The notes under the pieces were generated by a model. The model was given only the letters and a program-made list of their open reading frames with translations, was not told where the DNA came from and did no database searches. Shown here piece after piece: positions 54,601 to 64,000 of a stretch of 64,000 bases of DNA. Position 1 is the stretch's first letter. Every line of letters starts with the position of its first letter. Source of the DNA: Hemibagrus wyckioides (lineage: Eukaryota; Chordata; Actinopteri; Siluriformes; Bagridae); NCBI RefSeq assembly GCF_019097595.1, contig NC_080710.1, forward strand, positions 21,143,780-21,207,779, written 5' to 3'. Made by a program: the position numbers and the translations under genes.

Positions 54601-54958
54601 CTTCTGACAATCCAGTTTGAGAATTCACTTCACTGTTTAATAATCAGCAGGAATAACTGATCAAATTCTTTAGTGCAAACAGAGTAAAAATGACCACATT
54701 ATGATCATCTTAGCTTTAATGTTGTGTGTTAAATGAGATGTTTTTAAAGCGCTTATCTTTTTCTTTCAGAGGGCTGTGAGGTGGGCCAGTGGAGCGAGTG
54801 GGGAACGTGCACCAGGAGAAACAAAACATGTGGCTTCAAGTGGGGATTGGAGACTCGCACACGGCATATTGTGAAGAAACCTCCAAGGGACACGATACCA
54901 TGCCCTACAATTGCTGAGTCCAGAAGGTGCAAAATGCCTATGCGACACTGCAGGAAAG
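21742..54958 (+). CDS. rspo2: rspo2, R-spondin 2 (coding exons 2-5; last exon not in window)
   Basis: R-spondin 2 is a secreted ligand that strengthens Wnt/beta-catenin signalling by joining LGR4/5/6 to the ubiquitin ligases ZNRF3/RNF43, so that Frizzled is not cleared. Exons 21742-21841, 45270-45455, 53770-53913 and 54770-54958 join in frame to about 207 residues. Visible parts are a signal peptide (1-21, MQFRLFSFALIVLNCMDYSH, almost identical to human), Furin-like repeat 1 (about 41-90), Furin-like repeat 2 (about 94-142) and a TSP1 domain (about 146-204, WSEWGTC, CGFKWGLETRTR). The framework cysteines are kept. The ZNRF3/RNF43 contacts Arg66 and Gln71 (human 65 and 70) and the LGR contact Phe106 (human 105) are present, but human Phe109 is His110 here. 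An N-glycosylation sequon NKT lies at 161-163. The basic C-terminal exon is missing, probably beyond 64,000. The gene sits downstream of eif3e, as in human. Confidence 0.96.
22082..22265 (+). repeat. Teleost dispersed repeat, second copy of the 4602 family
   Basis: Landmarks: 'agcatttggcagacacgctt', 'atcctgagcgacttatatt', 'gttgagggttaagggccttg', 'atttgaactcacaacctcc', ending 'gctgagccaccactgcccc'. It is more complete than the copy at 4602-4750. Confidence 0.8.
24321..24342. repeat. (GT)n microsatellite
   Basis: Eleven GT units inside rspo2 intron 2. Confidence 0.95.
26873..26906. repeat. (GA)n microsatellite
   Basis: About 17 GA units. The serine/leucine-rich ORFs on the opposite strand are read from this repeat. 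Confidence 0.95.
30431..30765 (-). repeat. SINE-like interspersed repeat with an internal 39-bp duplication
   Basis: Read on the + strand it starts with the 'attcattcattcatcttcag' tail, then 'tatcctggtcagggctgcag', 'cattcacacctaggggcaa', 'accagagaacccagaggag' and 'gagctcaggatagaaccga'. This is the usual order of a common fish SINE-like repeat in reverse. A 39-bp unit is duplicated exactly at 30506 and 30545. Confidence 0.75.
33058..33245 (+). repeat. Diverged copy of the SINE-like repeat seen at 30431
   Basis: Landmarks: 'gggttttctccaagtttta', 'gtttcctcccaactcctaaa', 'gtaggtgtgaatacacagtg' and the end 'ctgaccaggataaagtccct' then 'gaatatgaatatg'. It is the opposite strand to the 30431 copy and strongly decayed. 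Confidence 0.6.
33618..33672. repeat. (TTC)n then (ATT)n trinucleotide repeats
   Basis: About six TTC units pass into about twelve ATT units. Confidence 0.95.
34997..36793. repeat. 1.8-kb GAGT/GAAT/GGGT tetranucleotide array
   Basis: Almost uninterrupted 4-bp units (GAGT, GAAT, GGGT, some CAGT, TAGT and CACT). The 5' part is mixed and diverged. In the 3' part (from about 36,240) a higher-order 20-bp unit, GAGT GAGT GAGT GAAT GGGT, repeats many times with few errors. A 194-codon frame on the - strand (36212-36796) is just the array read as LTHS/PIHS repeats; because a 4-bp unit returns to frame every 12 bp, it need contain no stop. Confidence 0.97.
38772..39000 (+). repeat. Diverged copy of the 18184 repeat family
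   Basis: Landmarks: 'tttcagttcaacattgctac', 'cagcagctttacatgtctat', 'cccttgagaggaaccggaat', 'cctcatcttcatgacacca'. It shares the 'cttgagaggaacc' core with 18184-18403. Confidence 0.65.
39603..39925 (+). repeat. tRNA-headed SINE-like element
   Basis: It begins 'ggggggcacggtggcttagt' with A-box-like TGGCTTAGTG and B-box-like GGTTTTGTTCC, then 'ggagtttgcatgatctccct', 'gggtactccggcttcctccc', 'gtccaaagacatgtgttg', and ends 'gtaggataagcggtacagaa'. This is the fullest of the four copies of the family in this window. The ORFs across it on the - strand are not genes. Confidence 0.8.
40871..40894. repeat. (GA)n microsatellite
   Basis: About eleven GA units. Confidence 0.95.
42284..42588 (+). repeat. 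tRNA-headed SINE-like element, diverged copy
   Basis: Landmarks: 'gggcttagtggttagcaaat', 'cctcacacctctagtgttgg', 'catgttctccccatgcttag', 'ccctgggatatgattcagg' and 'gaggataagctgttc'. It is the same family as 39603-39925 on the same strand. Confidence 0.75.
45270..45455 (+). CDS. rspo2: rspo2 exon 3, Furin-like repeat 1
   Basis: The 186-bp exon completes the split Ala codon, then SYVYPPCKGCSVCSKDNGC, CQPKLFLFLRRERMRQYGEC and PSGYYGTRGPEINMCS, ending with one base of the next Arg codon. Cysteines 41, 44, 47, 53, 56, 75 and 79 are in place. The exon is one codon shorter than human (YVYPPC against YVSNPIC). The acceptor is TTCCAG and the donor TCAA|GTAAG. Confidence 0.96.
48496..48536. repeat. 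(AC)n microsatellite
   Basis: About 40 bp of AC with two G interruptions. Confidence 0.95.
53542..53567. repeat. (AC)n microsatellite
   Basis: Thirteen AC units, about 200 bp upstream of rspo2 exon 4. Confidence 0.95.
53770..53913 (+). CDS. rspo2: rspo2 exon 4, Furin-like repeat 2
   Basis: The 144-bp exon encodes RCRIDNCETCFSKEHCTKC, then PGFYLHKTRCYEKCPEG and FAPLDDSMECG, ending with one base of a Glu codon. Cysteines 97, 102, 105, 111, 114, 125, 129 and 142 are in place. The LGR-contact Phe106 is present. Residue 110 is His (CAT at 53811-53813), where human RSPO1-4 have Phe. The acceptor is CTCTGCAG and the donor GGAG|GTGAGG. Confidence 0.96.
53914..54769 (+). other. rspo2: rspo2 intron 4 (856 bp)
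   Basis: An AT-rich intron with no repeat or gene recognised. The acceptor follows a T-rich tract, TTTCTTTCAG. Confidence 0.8.
54770..54958 (+). CDS. rspo2: rspo2 exon 5, thrombospondin type-1 domain
   Basis: The 189-bp exon encodes EGCEVGQWSEWGTCTRRNK, TCGFKWGLETRTRHIVKK, DTIPCPTIAESRRC and KMPMRHCRK, plus one base of a split Gly codon (G|GT). The TSP1 tryptophans and cysteines and the NKT sequon match human. Human HCPGG is HCRKG here. The donor is AAAG|GTGAGA, so another coding exon must follow. Confidence 0.96.
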
Positions 54959-55427
54959 GTGAGATACGTCGTATATTAACACTCCTTTGGTTTAAATCTT
55001 TAAATGAAAGCCTGAAATGAAACTTTTTAAATGAGCTTCATGCAGATAGCATTTTGAGGGGATGCTAGTGACCGTCCTGCACTTCATACATCTCTGCAAG
55101 GTGCAGGTTTGCAAAGTCACTATCAGTGTTTAAAGTCAGTCAGAGATACATTTGCACATCTTCAGAAAGTCTTTCTTTTTCATGTAACAAGTACAGATAT
55201 GCCAGTGATAATGACAATAAAATAAATATGCAAATTAGCCCATGACTTTTTTTTTAAACAGGGTTTAGCATCTTTTCCTTGAAAAGTATTGGCAGCGCTA
55301 CCGTGGAGTGAGTGGGCAATGTGTAAAATCACTGGACGTATATTTTTGGTATATTTTTAAGCCTTGCTTGAGAAGAGACCATCTTATAGATTTCCTCCCA
55401 GTGAGAAAGGCCATATACAGAGACTGA

Positions 55428-56133
55428 GGCCATGTCCACACGTAGCTGGGTATTTTTAAAAAAGGGAGATTTTTCTACTTCGTTTTTTTTTTTTAAATTC
55501 TGTCCACACGACCTACATTTGTCCACATGAAAATGCAAAACGCCCTGTTAAGTGCTGTCAGGAGCGAGCCTAGCCAATCAGTAGCCTAGACAAAACGTCA
55601 TTACAGGTTCCGGTAGTTTAACAACAATGGCACGTCACGGGAAAGCCATGCCCTTGACATGCAAAAATTTTATTGTAGAATGTAGAAGTCCGACCGGGTC
55701 TCGTCCAAAACCGCCATCGCTGTCTGCTGTCTGGTCTGTGTTGTCGGAGTTTTGTATGTAGCAGCAGTGAGCTTCGTTTTACATTCCGGCACCTCTGTTC
55801 ATAACGTAATGTGCGAGTAACTGTGCGTGTATGTAAAAAGTCCAGTAAGCAACGTTAACACAGTCACTAGTTTACGTAAGTAATGCCATTGCACAAAATA
55901 TCTTCATAAACAAAGCTCATAAAATCAAGGAGACCGGCACATAGACAGTGACGTCAATTCGTCAAAATCTCCACACGACACCACTGAAAACGGAATTTTG
56001 GAAAATCTTCAATTTGGCCAGAGTTTTCCAAAAGCTCCGTTTTCAATGACCTCAAACTGAAGTTTGCATGTGGATGAAAGGCCAAAACGCAGAGAAAAAT
56101 CTCTGTTTTTAAAAATACCTGGCTACATGGCCC
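55428..56133. mobile_element. Non-autonomous hAT-like DNA transposon, about 706 bp
   Basis: The left end 'ggccatgtccacacgtagct' then 'gggtatttttaaaaaaggg' and 'agatttttctac' is mirrored at the right end, whose reverse complement reads 'gggccatgtagccaggtat' then 'ttttaaaaacagagattttt'. The right end has lost 'ccacacg'. The flanks gagactga (55420-55427) and gagacaaa (56134-56141) match at 6 of 8 bases, which fits an 8-bp target duplication of the hAT type. The core is CpG-rich with no transposase frame, so the copy depends on an enzyme elsewhere. Assignment to hAT is inferred from the flank length. Confidence 0.75.
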
Positions 56134-57429
56134 GAGACAAACATGCAGCACTTTCACATTCACCTGTTTCATCAGAATTTTCTTCTGCGTTACACTGTCT
56201 TCTCTAACCTCAGTACTTTTTATGTGAATTGTAAGTGGCTGGTGGTGTGTTTTCATGCATGATACATTAGTGTTTTTCCATGCTCACTTTAGTCTGCCTG
56301 CTATGTTTTGCCGCAGTATATTTTCTCTTGGCTTCTCCTCTCTCTTCATAGTGGAATTGCTCAGTGTATGAAGTGCAGTGGCACTCTCTGTTTCCTCTCG
56401 TCTACTCAAGACTTATTTGCGGTACGTGCTGCACGCAGCTTCACTATTAATAGAGAGGTCCAGTCTGGAGGAAACTATTTGCACTCTAAACACAGCCATA
56501 GAAATATTTATTTCTTTTTTTTTTCGTTTAATATAGATGGGACAACCCTGCTAATGAAAATAATTGCAGTCTTGGGGAAGTCTTATTAGCCTAGAATCAT
56601 GTCTAGCTTTTGTATTTTTAGTTCCTGCTCACCTGATTACATATATATCATTTGTGGTTCTTGAATTATGCTCCTTTTACACTAAGTACATTTATATGTA
56701 ATAACTGCGATGTAAAGTCACCATAAAAACAACACTTCCTGTAATCCTAGCTGTTTTCACATTTACCTTTTTAGAAGAATGATTTAATTAAGTGTCTGCA
56801 TTTCACATGGACTGCATTCATTTAGTTCGAATATATCAATATTTATATAACCGCTTCTTGGCATCCAATGAGGAAGCCAAAGAAATCAATCTGAACTAAA
56901 CCCCTTCATTCACCGTTCAGACTCCTGTGTGTTTCAGCACACACAGATCCCAGACTTTGGGTACACCCATGAAAATAGCCTGAAGCAAACAAGCTAGGCA
57001 GGGAGTTCAGGTGAGATGTGAGAAGCGCACTGATGTGCTTATTAGATGAATAAATCTGAAATAGGCTGCGTGCTGCCTCCTGTTTTAGTAGCAGTGAAAT
57101 ATAGAAAACTCTTTAAAATTACTCTCTTTCCTCCTACCTGACATTTCCCAAATTACTTTATTATCCTTAATTATTATTAAGCACTGGGATACATACTTAT
57201 TTGCATATCCAGTATGATCTAGTTTAAGGTCAATGACTGGGGCCATTGTTAACGTGTTAATTGAATGCACTGAAGAATCATTGTTTTCAGTCAGAGATAG
57301 CATGTACACACATTTTGCCTCTCTCCACACCTACCTACATTGTAGAGTACAGTATCATCAATATGTGAAATGTGATTACAAGACGTTTAGTGTGTTTTCA
57401 CAAATTTTTCATGATTACATAGTGATCCA

Positions 57430-57750
57430 TTCACCCATCCATCCATTCTCTACCTTCTTCTACTCGGTTGAGGAGAACCTAAAGCCTATCCCAGGAGACC
57501 TGGGTCACAAGACAGGTTACATCCTGGACGAGATGCCAGTCTGGGCACAATTACACACATTTAAAACAATTTAAAGATGCTAATCAGCCTACAATGCATG
57601 TCTTTGGACTCGGGGGAAAACTGGAGTACCCAGAGGAGACCCCCAAGGCATGGGGAGAACATGGAAACTCCAGACACACAGAGGCAGGAATCAAACCAGC
57701 AATTCTGGAGGTGTAAGGCAAATGTGCTAACCACCAAGCCTGCCTTCCTG
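57430..57750 (-). repeat. tRNA-headed SINE-like element, reverse orientation
   Basis: On the + strand it starts in the 'catccatccattctctacc' tail, then 'gatgccagtctgggcacaa', 'catgtctttggactcgggg' and 'ggcatggggagaacatgga'. The tRNA-like head at its right end has B-box-like GGTTTGATTCC and A-box-like TTGGTGGTTAGCACA on the - strand. Confidence 0.8.
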
Positions 57751-57856
57751 CATAATGATTAAATACTGAATATGTAAATAGTGTAAATATCTGAATATTC
57801 TGCTGTCCTGGTGAGAGTGTGTCCATTCACTGTGTACCTGACAAGAATAAAGCAGT

Positions 57857-57880
57857 GAATGGATGGATGGATGGATGAAT
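57857..57880. repeat. (GGAT)n, probable SINE tail remnant
   Basis: Four to five GGAT units preceded by 'gacaagaataaagcagtgaa', which resembles the 'gataagcggt' plus GGAT tail of the SINE-like family. Confidence 0.6.
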
Positions 57881-60259
57881 AGCTTCTATTATACCACAAT
57901 GCTAATGAATGTTCAGATCTGATTGTTCTGAAAGTACTGATCTTACAGTAGCTCTATTTAGTAGGTTTAGTAGGTTGATATTCTGTAGGTCAATCTCCTG
58001 TAAGTTATTTTGTCTTTAGTAACAGCTCATTTACAGAGACTTGAATGGCAGACACTTGGATGGCTATTCATAAAGAATGACAAATATTTTGTTATTCAGC
58101 AAAGAAATACATACAGTATGGTTATTGATATAAGGAGATGTTTATTTAACATTTATGGTGTTCAGTTTCAGCACTTTGTAAGAGTCAGTATTTTTTTCCA
58201 TGGGAATGTTCAGGATAGGGGACTTTGTGGTTTCCATTTTTCAGTAACATGATAAGTTGCATTTTTTTAGTCTTATTAACTTCAGGAGAGAGAAAAAACA
58301 GAGAGGCCAGTGAATGAACAGCCATTTATGGCTGCTTTAATCTAAATGTAACTAACTACATTGATTTGTGGAAATTCCACAATATTAAATGGTAACCATT
58401 AATTAATAAAAAAATGATTAAAAAAAAAACTCTGATGAATAAAAAGCTTTAATAAAACGCAACATGCTGTTTTAGGTAAATAATCCACTTCAGTTGGGAA
58501 CTCAGGGCTCTGATCGGCAGGGCGTCACCACTCAGTGTTGATTGCTTTCCTTTAACAGAACGTCCTGTCATATTTTATTCCTTTCTCAACCTATATGCCT
58601 GCTATTTGCATTTTGCCTCTCAGCTGTAATATTAGACTGGCCTTAACCCACTCAGAGCTCATTCCTCTTGACATCTCTGTTCTAACTCTGCCAAATTGCT
58701 TGGCAAATCGTTGTCCATTCTTCTTGATGTATCTGTTACAACACTGCCAGCTGTCATGCTCCGCCTCTTCAAATCAGGTTTGGAGGTCAAGGAGTTTATT
58801 TTTAAACTACTCTTTCTCTAGTTCTTGCTTGAGGTGTTTGTTGCCTTGTTGCAGGATGCACTCACATTTCATTTTATTGTTTTTTTTTGGGAGATTTTCT
58901 TTTAGTACAAATTGTCAAATGGTGATACAATGTTATTTCATTATTTTATATCCAAAACGCATATATTCAAAACAATTAGTATTTTCATTGCTCATACCAA
59001 GCTTTGTTATTTTCTGTAGTTAGTATGTATCATGTTATCGTGCTCCATAAATATCTTTTATGCTATTCCTAAAAAACCTGCCGTTCCCGCTTTGTATGAG
59101 TACATGGATTTGCTACATTTCTGTCATTATTGCCAATTCATTTCCAAGCAGTAGTAGAAATTTGACATGATACTCTCATGGCTGTCTGACCCAGTTAGTA
59201 AAATGTCTTGTGCAGATGACCAGGAAAGGACCAAAGCCCTTAAATTAGGCTTTGAAAACATTTCTCAGTCCTTTGTTAGAACAGTGGACTGGATAGAATT
59301 CCTCCCAGCTGACCTCTTAAATTACACTGGATTCCAAGGGCTGTGTAAATAAGTCCCTGAACGCTACCTAATATGACAGCTTTTCTCCGCTATACAACAA
59401 ATTACATTTAGGCGCCTAAATAGGATTATGATCAGACTATAAACATGCGTGTTTAAACATATGTCAAAGTCCCAAGAGGACCAAACAGCACAAGAGGAAG
59501 CAGAAGGCGACGGAGGAGATGTGCGCTGGGTAATATCACTATTACCATAATATGCCTAAAAGCAGACACTATACACCAGGCTTGGGTTACATAAGAAAAG
59601 AAGTTCTATACTCTTATGGATTAAGTTGATACTGGATATCAGAGGATGGGAGAAAGCAGCAGGGGGAAAAAAAAGCCCAAGAATATGCAAGTCCACTATT
59701 TCTGGCATTGTTTATCTGATCATCCAGTTTCCATCGCTCTCAGTTCAAATACCACTACGAATTATTTACAGATTTTTACAGATATTCAGGCTTCACTCTC
59801 GATCGGACCAACCGGATTTATGCTGTCCTTGGGGTACCAGTGAAAACATGGAAAACGCTTATAATTATTTGCTTTAGCGAAACGTTCTGATGATGGTGTA
59901 GTTCTTCTACAGGATTCCACAGCAGCCATCAGGCGTGGAAATTCAGTGTTGCTTGGCTGCTCAGAGTTGGAGCTTGGGAGTCGGTTGCTGTGCCAACGCT
60001 CCCCTACAGGCACTTCAGCCTATTGTGGCAGTGTGTGGCGGGACTCCCTGGGGTGGGCTACTGCGTGGCCCATAAACACTGTTTATTAATAGGCGCTTGA
60101 CTGCTTTCGAAAATGAAACGCCTGCTGAGCTCCATTCTGCGCCTTCCTCTGCCCCTGTCATCGTACAGAGAAAATACTCTAGAGAAGAAGATAAGATTGT
60201 AGTTGAGAAGAGAAGAGAAGACGTTAGAGGAGAAGAAAAGGTATGAGAAAACATTAAAG

Positions 60260-60321
60260 GAGAAGAGAAGAGAAGAGAAGAGAAGAGAAGAGAAGAGAAG
60301 AGAAGAGAAGAGAAGAGAAGA
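60260..60321. repeat. (GAAGA)n pentanucleotide microsatellite, array 1
   Basis: About twelve pure units, preceded from about 60180 by degenerate units. Confidence 0.95.
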
Positions 60322-60663
60322 AATTTAGGAGGCTGCTTGAGAAAAATGTCTTAATGGTTGTATCTCTGTAAACAGTCCTGTCAGCACCCTTAAGTAATCT
60401 TCCAGCATGTGACTGATGTTTCCAGCTCTCCAGCTCAGCTTACTCTACAAGGCCTGTCAGGCTCATGAAAGTTTCCTTTGCAGCAAAAAGCTGTTTGCCT
60501 CACCATTTACTCAGAAGGATATTTTACATCACAAATATTAACTGGTGTGTAATCAGCTTCACTGATCACTGATAGTAGCAAAGCCATTTTTTTTCCAACT
60601 TTGATAACAGGAAAGAGAAGAGAGGACGAGATGAGATACATACAAGAGGAACATGGAAGAGAT

Positions 60664-60738
60664 GAGAAGAGAAGAGAAGAGAAGAGAAGAGAAGAGAAGA
60701 GAAGAGAAGAGAAGAGAAGAGAAGAGAAGAGAAGAGAA
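60664..60738. repeat. (GAAGA)n pentanucleotide microsatellite, array 2
   Basis: About fifteen pure units, with the same unit and strand as array 1 and about 340 bp from it. A KRREE-type frame across it is a product of the repeat. Confidence 0.95.
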
Positions 60739-62907
60739 AAAGTTTCTACAGAGACGTGCTGGTGGACTTACTGGCTAATTTCACTGATGGTAGCAAAACT
60801 GCTTTATCTGACTCAGACAGAAAGAAACAGTGTGATGAAAACACACATTTTTGAGTATGTGTGAGAATAAATAATAAGCACTTTTGGAAAGTGCTGTGTA
60901 TGCTATGGATGACACGATGTGAGAGACAGAGACACTCACTTCTAACCAATTACTTCAAATGGCTCCCGGATTTAGCTTCAAGCTGAAGCACCTGGTGTGA
61001 TGCCATCGATTTCCCATTTCTGTAAAAGGAGAAATGTGCGTCACTCTTTCATTTACCACCTGCACTCAAATAATTTACTTTCCTTCTATAGGATATGTCA
61101 ATCTAATACATCTGCTAGACTAATACATTGAAGAAACCTCAGTTCGGATGGCTTTTAAAGTTTTGTTTCTCACTTTAAAGTTACAATCTAATCTAACTGG
61201 GCAATGTACTGACACAAAAAATTTATCACAGCAACAAACAAAACAGACAGGATCTGACGTCTTCATCACTACCGGGCCTGTGAACTGAGGTTTACACACA
61301 GCTGGATTGCACTTAAAAGTTTGCCTCTGTGGACATCTGCCAGTGCCTCCACACCTGGCTCTGAGTACTCACCCTACTGTTTTTGCTAGAACACATCTGT
61401 CTGTGTGTTAGTGAGAATGGATGGACAAGTCTGAAGCTGGAAATAATTTGATTCTCATGCCAGGTGAGTCTGGGAGCGAGTGAAGGACGATACAGAGGCG
61501 TAATTGCCTTTAAAGCGTCATGGATCGGCCTTTCAATGCCTCAGACCATGTGCAGATCTGATTTCCTGTACATACATATCTAGCCTAGGATTTGTGTGTT
61601 TATGATTGGATACTGAAAAAGTGCAGTAGCATGACAGAGAGATATCCTTCTCCTCCTCCTCCTCCTCCTCCACCTCATCCGAGCATTTCAATTACGCATT
61701 CGGCATCTGACTCGCCGCCCATGTTTGGTTTGGAAAACCAAAATCCAGATCCATTTTTGAGCATCTTTGTGTCAAACATGCTCATTTTGTCCTGCCGTCA
61801 AGCCAGAGCAGATGCATGCTTCCACAGACAGCTAATTTACTTCTTTTGGCACGTACGCTCATTCCTGTCTGCGGAGCAGCGCACTGGACCGACTCATCCA
61901 AAACAAATAGCAAGCGCTGCACTTTCACCATCATTGAGCAAAACCTCTTGGATGCACTTAGTTTAGAGAGGCTGAGGGAAAAGGCGAGAGTCGCTACCTT
62001 AGCTTATTTATTTGATTACTGTCAGGCTGTTTGGCTGTCTTCACAGAAGCATGGGGCTCATGGTAGGAGAAAACGATCTGTCGTCGACGAATCCCAAAGA
62101 GATCTGGCTCTGGCGCTGAATCTCAGGAATGATTAATGCTGAATTATGTCTAGGTATTATCACAGACAAGTGCTGAAAAGAAGAGGATGGCCAGCAGGAG
62201 CATGGGACATGTCATTTTCCCAGGACAAGTGGCGCTCACTAGCTGGCTTCAGTTGTATCAGAGTGATTATTCACGGCCATTGCCAAGCCTGTTGTGACTG
62301 CCGAGTCTGTGGCCTAATCTTCCTTTAATTATCTCAATCTGTAGCACTGACATAGAGCCAACTCTGTGTGATGGAGCTCGGTGTGGCCGTGCATGCATTA
62401 ACACCACAATCCTCTTTCATCTGCCACATAAAAATATGAAGCTAAAGAATGTGTGAGGTCATTCAGAGGTCAACAAATGGTTTTTGTCACTGATTATAAA
62501 TAATCTTCAAGGCAATTCAATTGTATGAATCTCTTGACATTGAAACAGGCAGAGATCAAATCAGAAAAATCAAAAAGCCTTTTATTGTCAGCATTTTCTC
62601 ATCCAAGAACCTAAATCCAGTGCACTCATTGAGCAGGCATTGAGTTTGTGGCTGATATCTTGGGGTTAAAGCCCAGTGCACTGATTGGGCCATTCTTTCA
62701 AGGTTTATCCACTGGCAGATCTCATGGTTCCTGGTTACAAGAAACCCACATCATCTTTTTTTCAGACCAACAAGAGTCCTTGCCAGTTTGCTGATAGCCA
62801 AAAACCGGATTCAACCATGATTTTGAGCAAACTATGTTCTTTTGCTTAAGTAAGTCCAAGCATACTGTAGCATAATGAATTTGTTTAAAGTAAGGGTTGA
62901 TATTCCA

Positions 62908-63145
62908 TCCATCTATTCTCTACAGCACATTGCAGGGAATCTGGAGCCTATCCCTGGAGGCTTGGGGCACAAGGCAAGGTACACCCTGTAGAGGATGCCA
63001 GTCTATTACAGGGCACAATCGCACACACACAAAATGGAAAATTTAGATATGCCACTCAGCCTACAAGACATGTCTCTAGACTTTGGGAGGAAACCCTCAA
63101 GGCACTGGGAGAACATGCAATCTGTGCAAGCCACTGTGCCTGCAG
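62908..63145 (-). repeat. SINE-like element, reverse orientation, truncated
   Basis: Landmarks on the + strand: 'ccatccatctattctctac', 'ggagcctatccctggaggct', 'gaggatgccagtctattac', 'cctacaagacatgtctctag', 'gggaggaaaccctcaaggc', 'gggagaacatgcaatctgtg'. The head part is missing or decayed. Confidence 0.75.
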
Positions 63146-64000
63146 TGCTTGATATTATTCCTCTATTTAGAAAGAGAACATTTGACAGCAGATATAGCAT
63201 CAGTATAAACAGATATGTTTTTTGACCACATCAGCTAATATATGAAGCACCATCGAGCTTCAGCCAGTTCTCTTAATATCACAGACTACACATTCTCACC
63301 TGTTTTCTACATCTCAGTCACACCATGCTAATTTCACAGGGCCTCTGGAAAATATTCTGAAGTAAGACCACGCATTCTCACTCTCTCTTTCACACAAACA
63401 CTATGTGCAAGTCTTTTTGCTCTCACACATACAGCACAGTGTATCTCACTTACCATCTTTTTGCTATGGTTACATTCCTTATGGGGGGGATTCAGGAGCC
63501 TCTGATTAACTCCCCACAAAGTGCCCTGCACCCTGACCAAAATAAATATGGCTGCTGTCATTCTGTCAGCAACTGTTTTCGGAGAGCGGTGTTTGAAACA
63601 GCCGACGATCCTGCTGGATTTTATATGGAGAATTCATCGTCATACCACAGGCATGAGCCATAAACACAGGGACTCCTGTGGAAGAGGGCTCCCCTCTCCA
63701 CATCTCCGTCATCTGGCCCTCTCAAACCAGGAGAGGCATGGCTCATTTGGACGACAGATATATATATATTTTTTGGTTCATATCTGGCATTGCTTTTGCT
63801 GAAATATAGGCACCTTGGGAGTCGTGTGCAGACCTGGTTTATGAGAGGAAGGAATCATTCTTGGAATATATTATATATAAGATATGGATGGTTCAGTGGG
63901 TATCTCAGTAGTAGTTTGTAATAGTTTAAACCCTTTTAAGCAGTACACTAGCGTTCTATAACGCCGGCAGAAGGGAGATCGACTTATCGGACATTTTCAT

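Larger units (their letters stand above)
54959..64000 (+). other. rspo2: rspo2 intron 5, running off the window end
   Basis: At least 9 kb. It contains an hAT-like element (55428-56133), SINE-like copies (57430-57750 and 62908-63145), GGAT and GAAGA microsatellites and a (TCC)n run (about 61648-61672). I looked for the lysine/arginine-rich last rspo2 exon (frame entering with two bases of a Gly codon) and saw no match. Confidence 0.7.

Noticed and set aside
58595..59023. 142-codon ORF, rich in Leu, Ser, Phe and Cys
   Set aside because: Composition is typical of T/C-rich intron read by chance; no domain, signal or splice context supports it.
60601..60864. Lys/Arg/Glu-rich ORF as the missing basic rspo2 tail
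   Set aside because: The charged run is the (GAAGA)n microsatellite; the motifs of the RSPO2 tail are absent.
61816..62136. Frame with RRKR as an alternative rspo2 last exon
   Set aside because: The acceptor near 62046 would enter in the wrong phase and meet a stop codon within a few codons.

Overview
This is vertebrate nuclear DNA, almost certainly from a ray-finned (teleost) fish. Coding DNA is confined to short exons of 39-189 bp with canonical AG/GT borders, set in long, AT-rich, microsatellite-rich introns. The interspersed repeats are of teleost type: tRNA-headed SINE-like copies, the 'GGCAGACGCTT' module, a CpG-rich hAT-like inverted-repeat element, and a repeat ending in 'aggtgttcctaataaagtg'. 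The repeat mix would fit an otophysan such as a catfish, but I cannot fix the species.

Two protein-coding genes lie head-to-tail on the + strand, as their orthologues do in human (EIF3E then RSPO2). Positions 1-16,390 hold the 3' part of eif3e (translation initiation factor 3 subunit E): eight exons that join in frame and encode 288 residues. Added to the 157 residues missing at the N-terminus, by alignment to the human protein, this gives exactly 445 residues, the human length. A 4.3-kb intergenic stretch follows, with a long (CT)n(CA)n microsatellite, a dispersed repeat and then a CpG-rich, TATA-containing promoter-like region near 20,700. From about 20,730 to beyond the window end is rspo2 (R-spondin 2, a secreted Wnt enhancer): a probable non-coding exon 1, then four coding exons (signal peptide, Furin-like repeat 1, Furin-like repeat 2, thrombospondin type-1 domain). 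The last exon, for the basic tail, was not found and presumably lies beyond 64,000.

The two genes do unrelated jobs, housekeeping translation versus developmental signalling, and their adjacency is ancestral synteny rather than an operon. The introns hold repeats, microsatellites, a 1.8-kb tetranucleotide array at about 35.0-36.8 kb, and otherwise unremarkable sequence. I found no RNA gene, CRISPR array, viral gene or novel multi-gene system. The most notable points are an R-spondin 2 receptor-contact position that reads His where the human paralogues have Phe, a run of upstream ORFs in the inferred rspo2 leader, the close eif3e-rspo2 spacing, the tetranucleotide array, and a fairly intact hAT-like element just after the rspo2 TSP1 exon.
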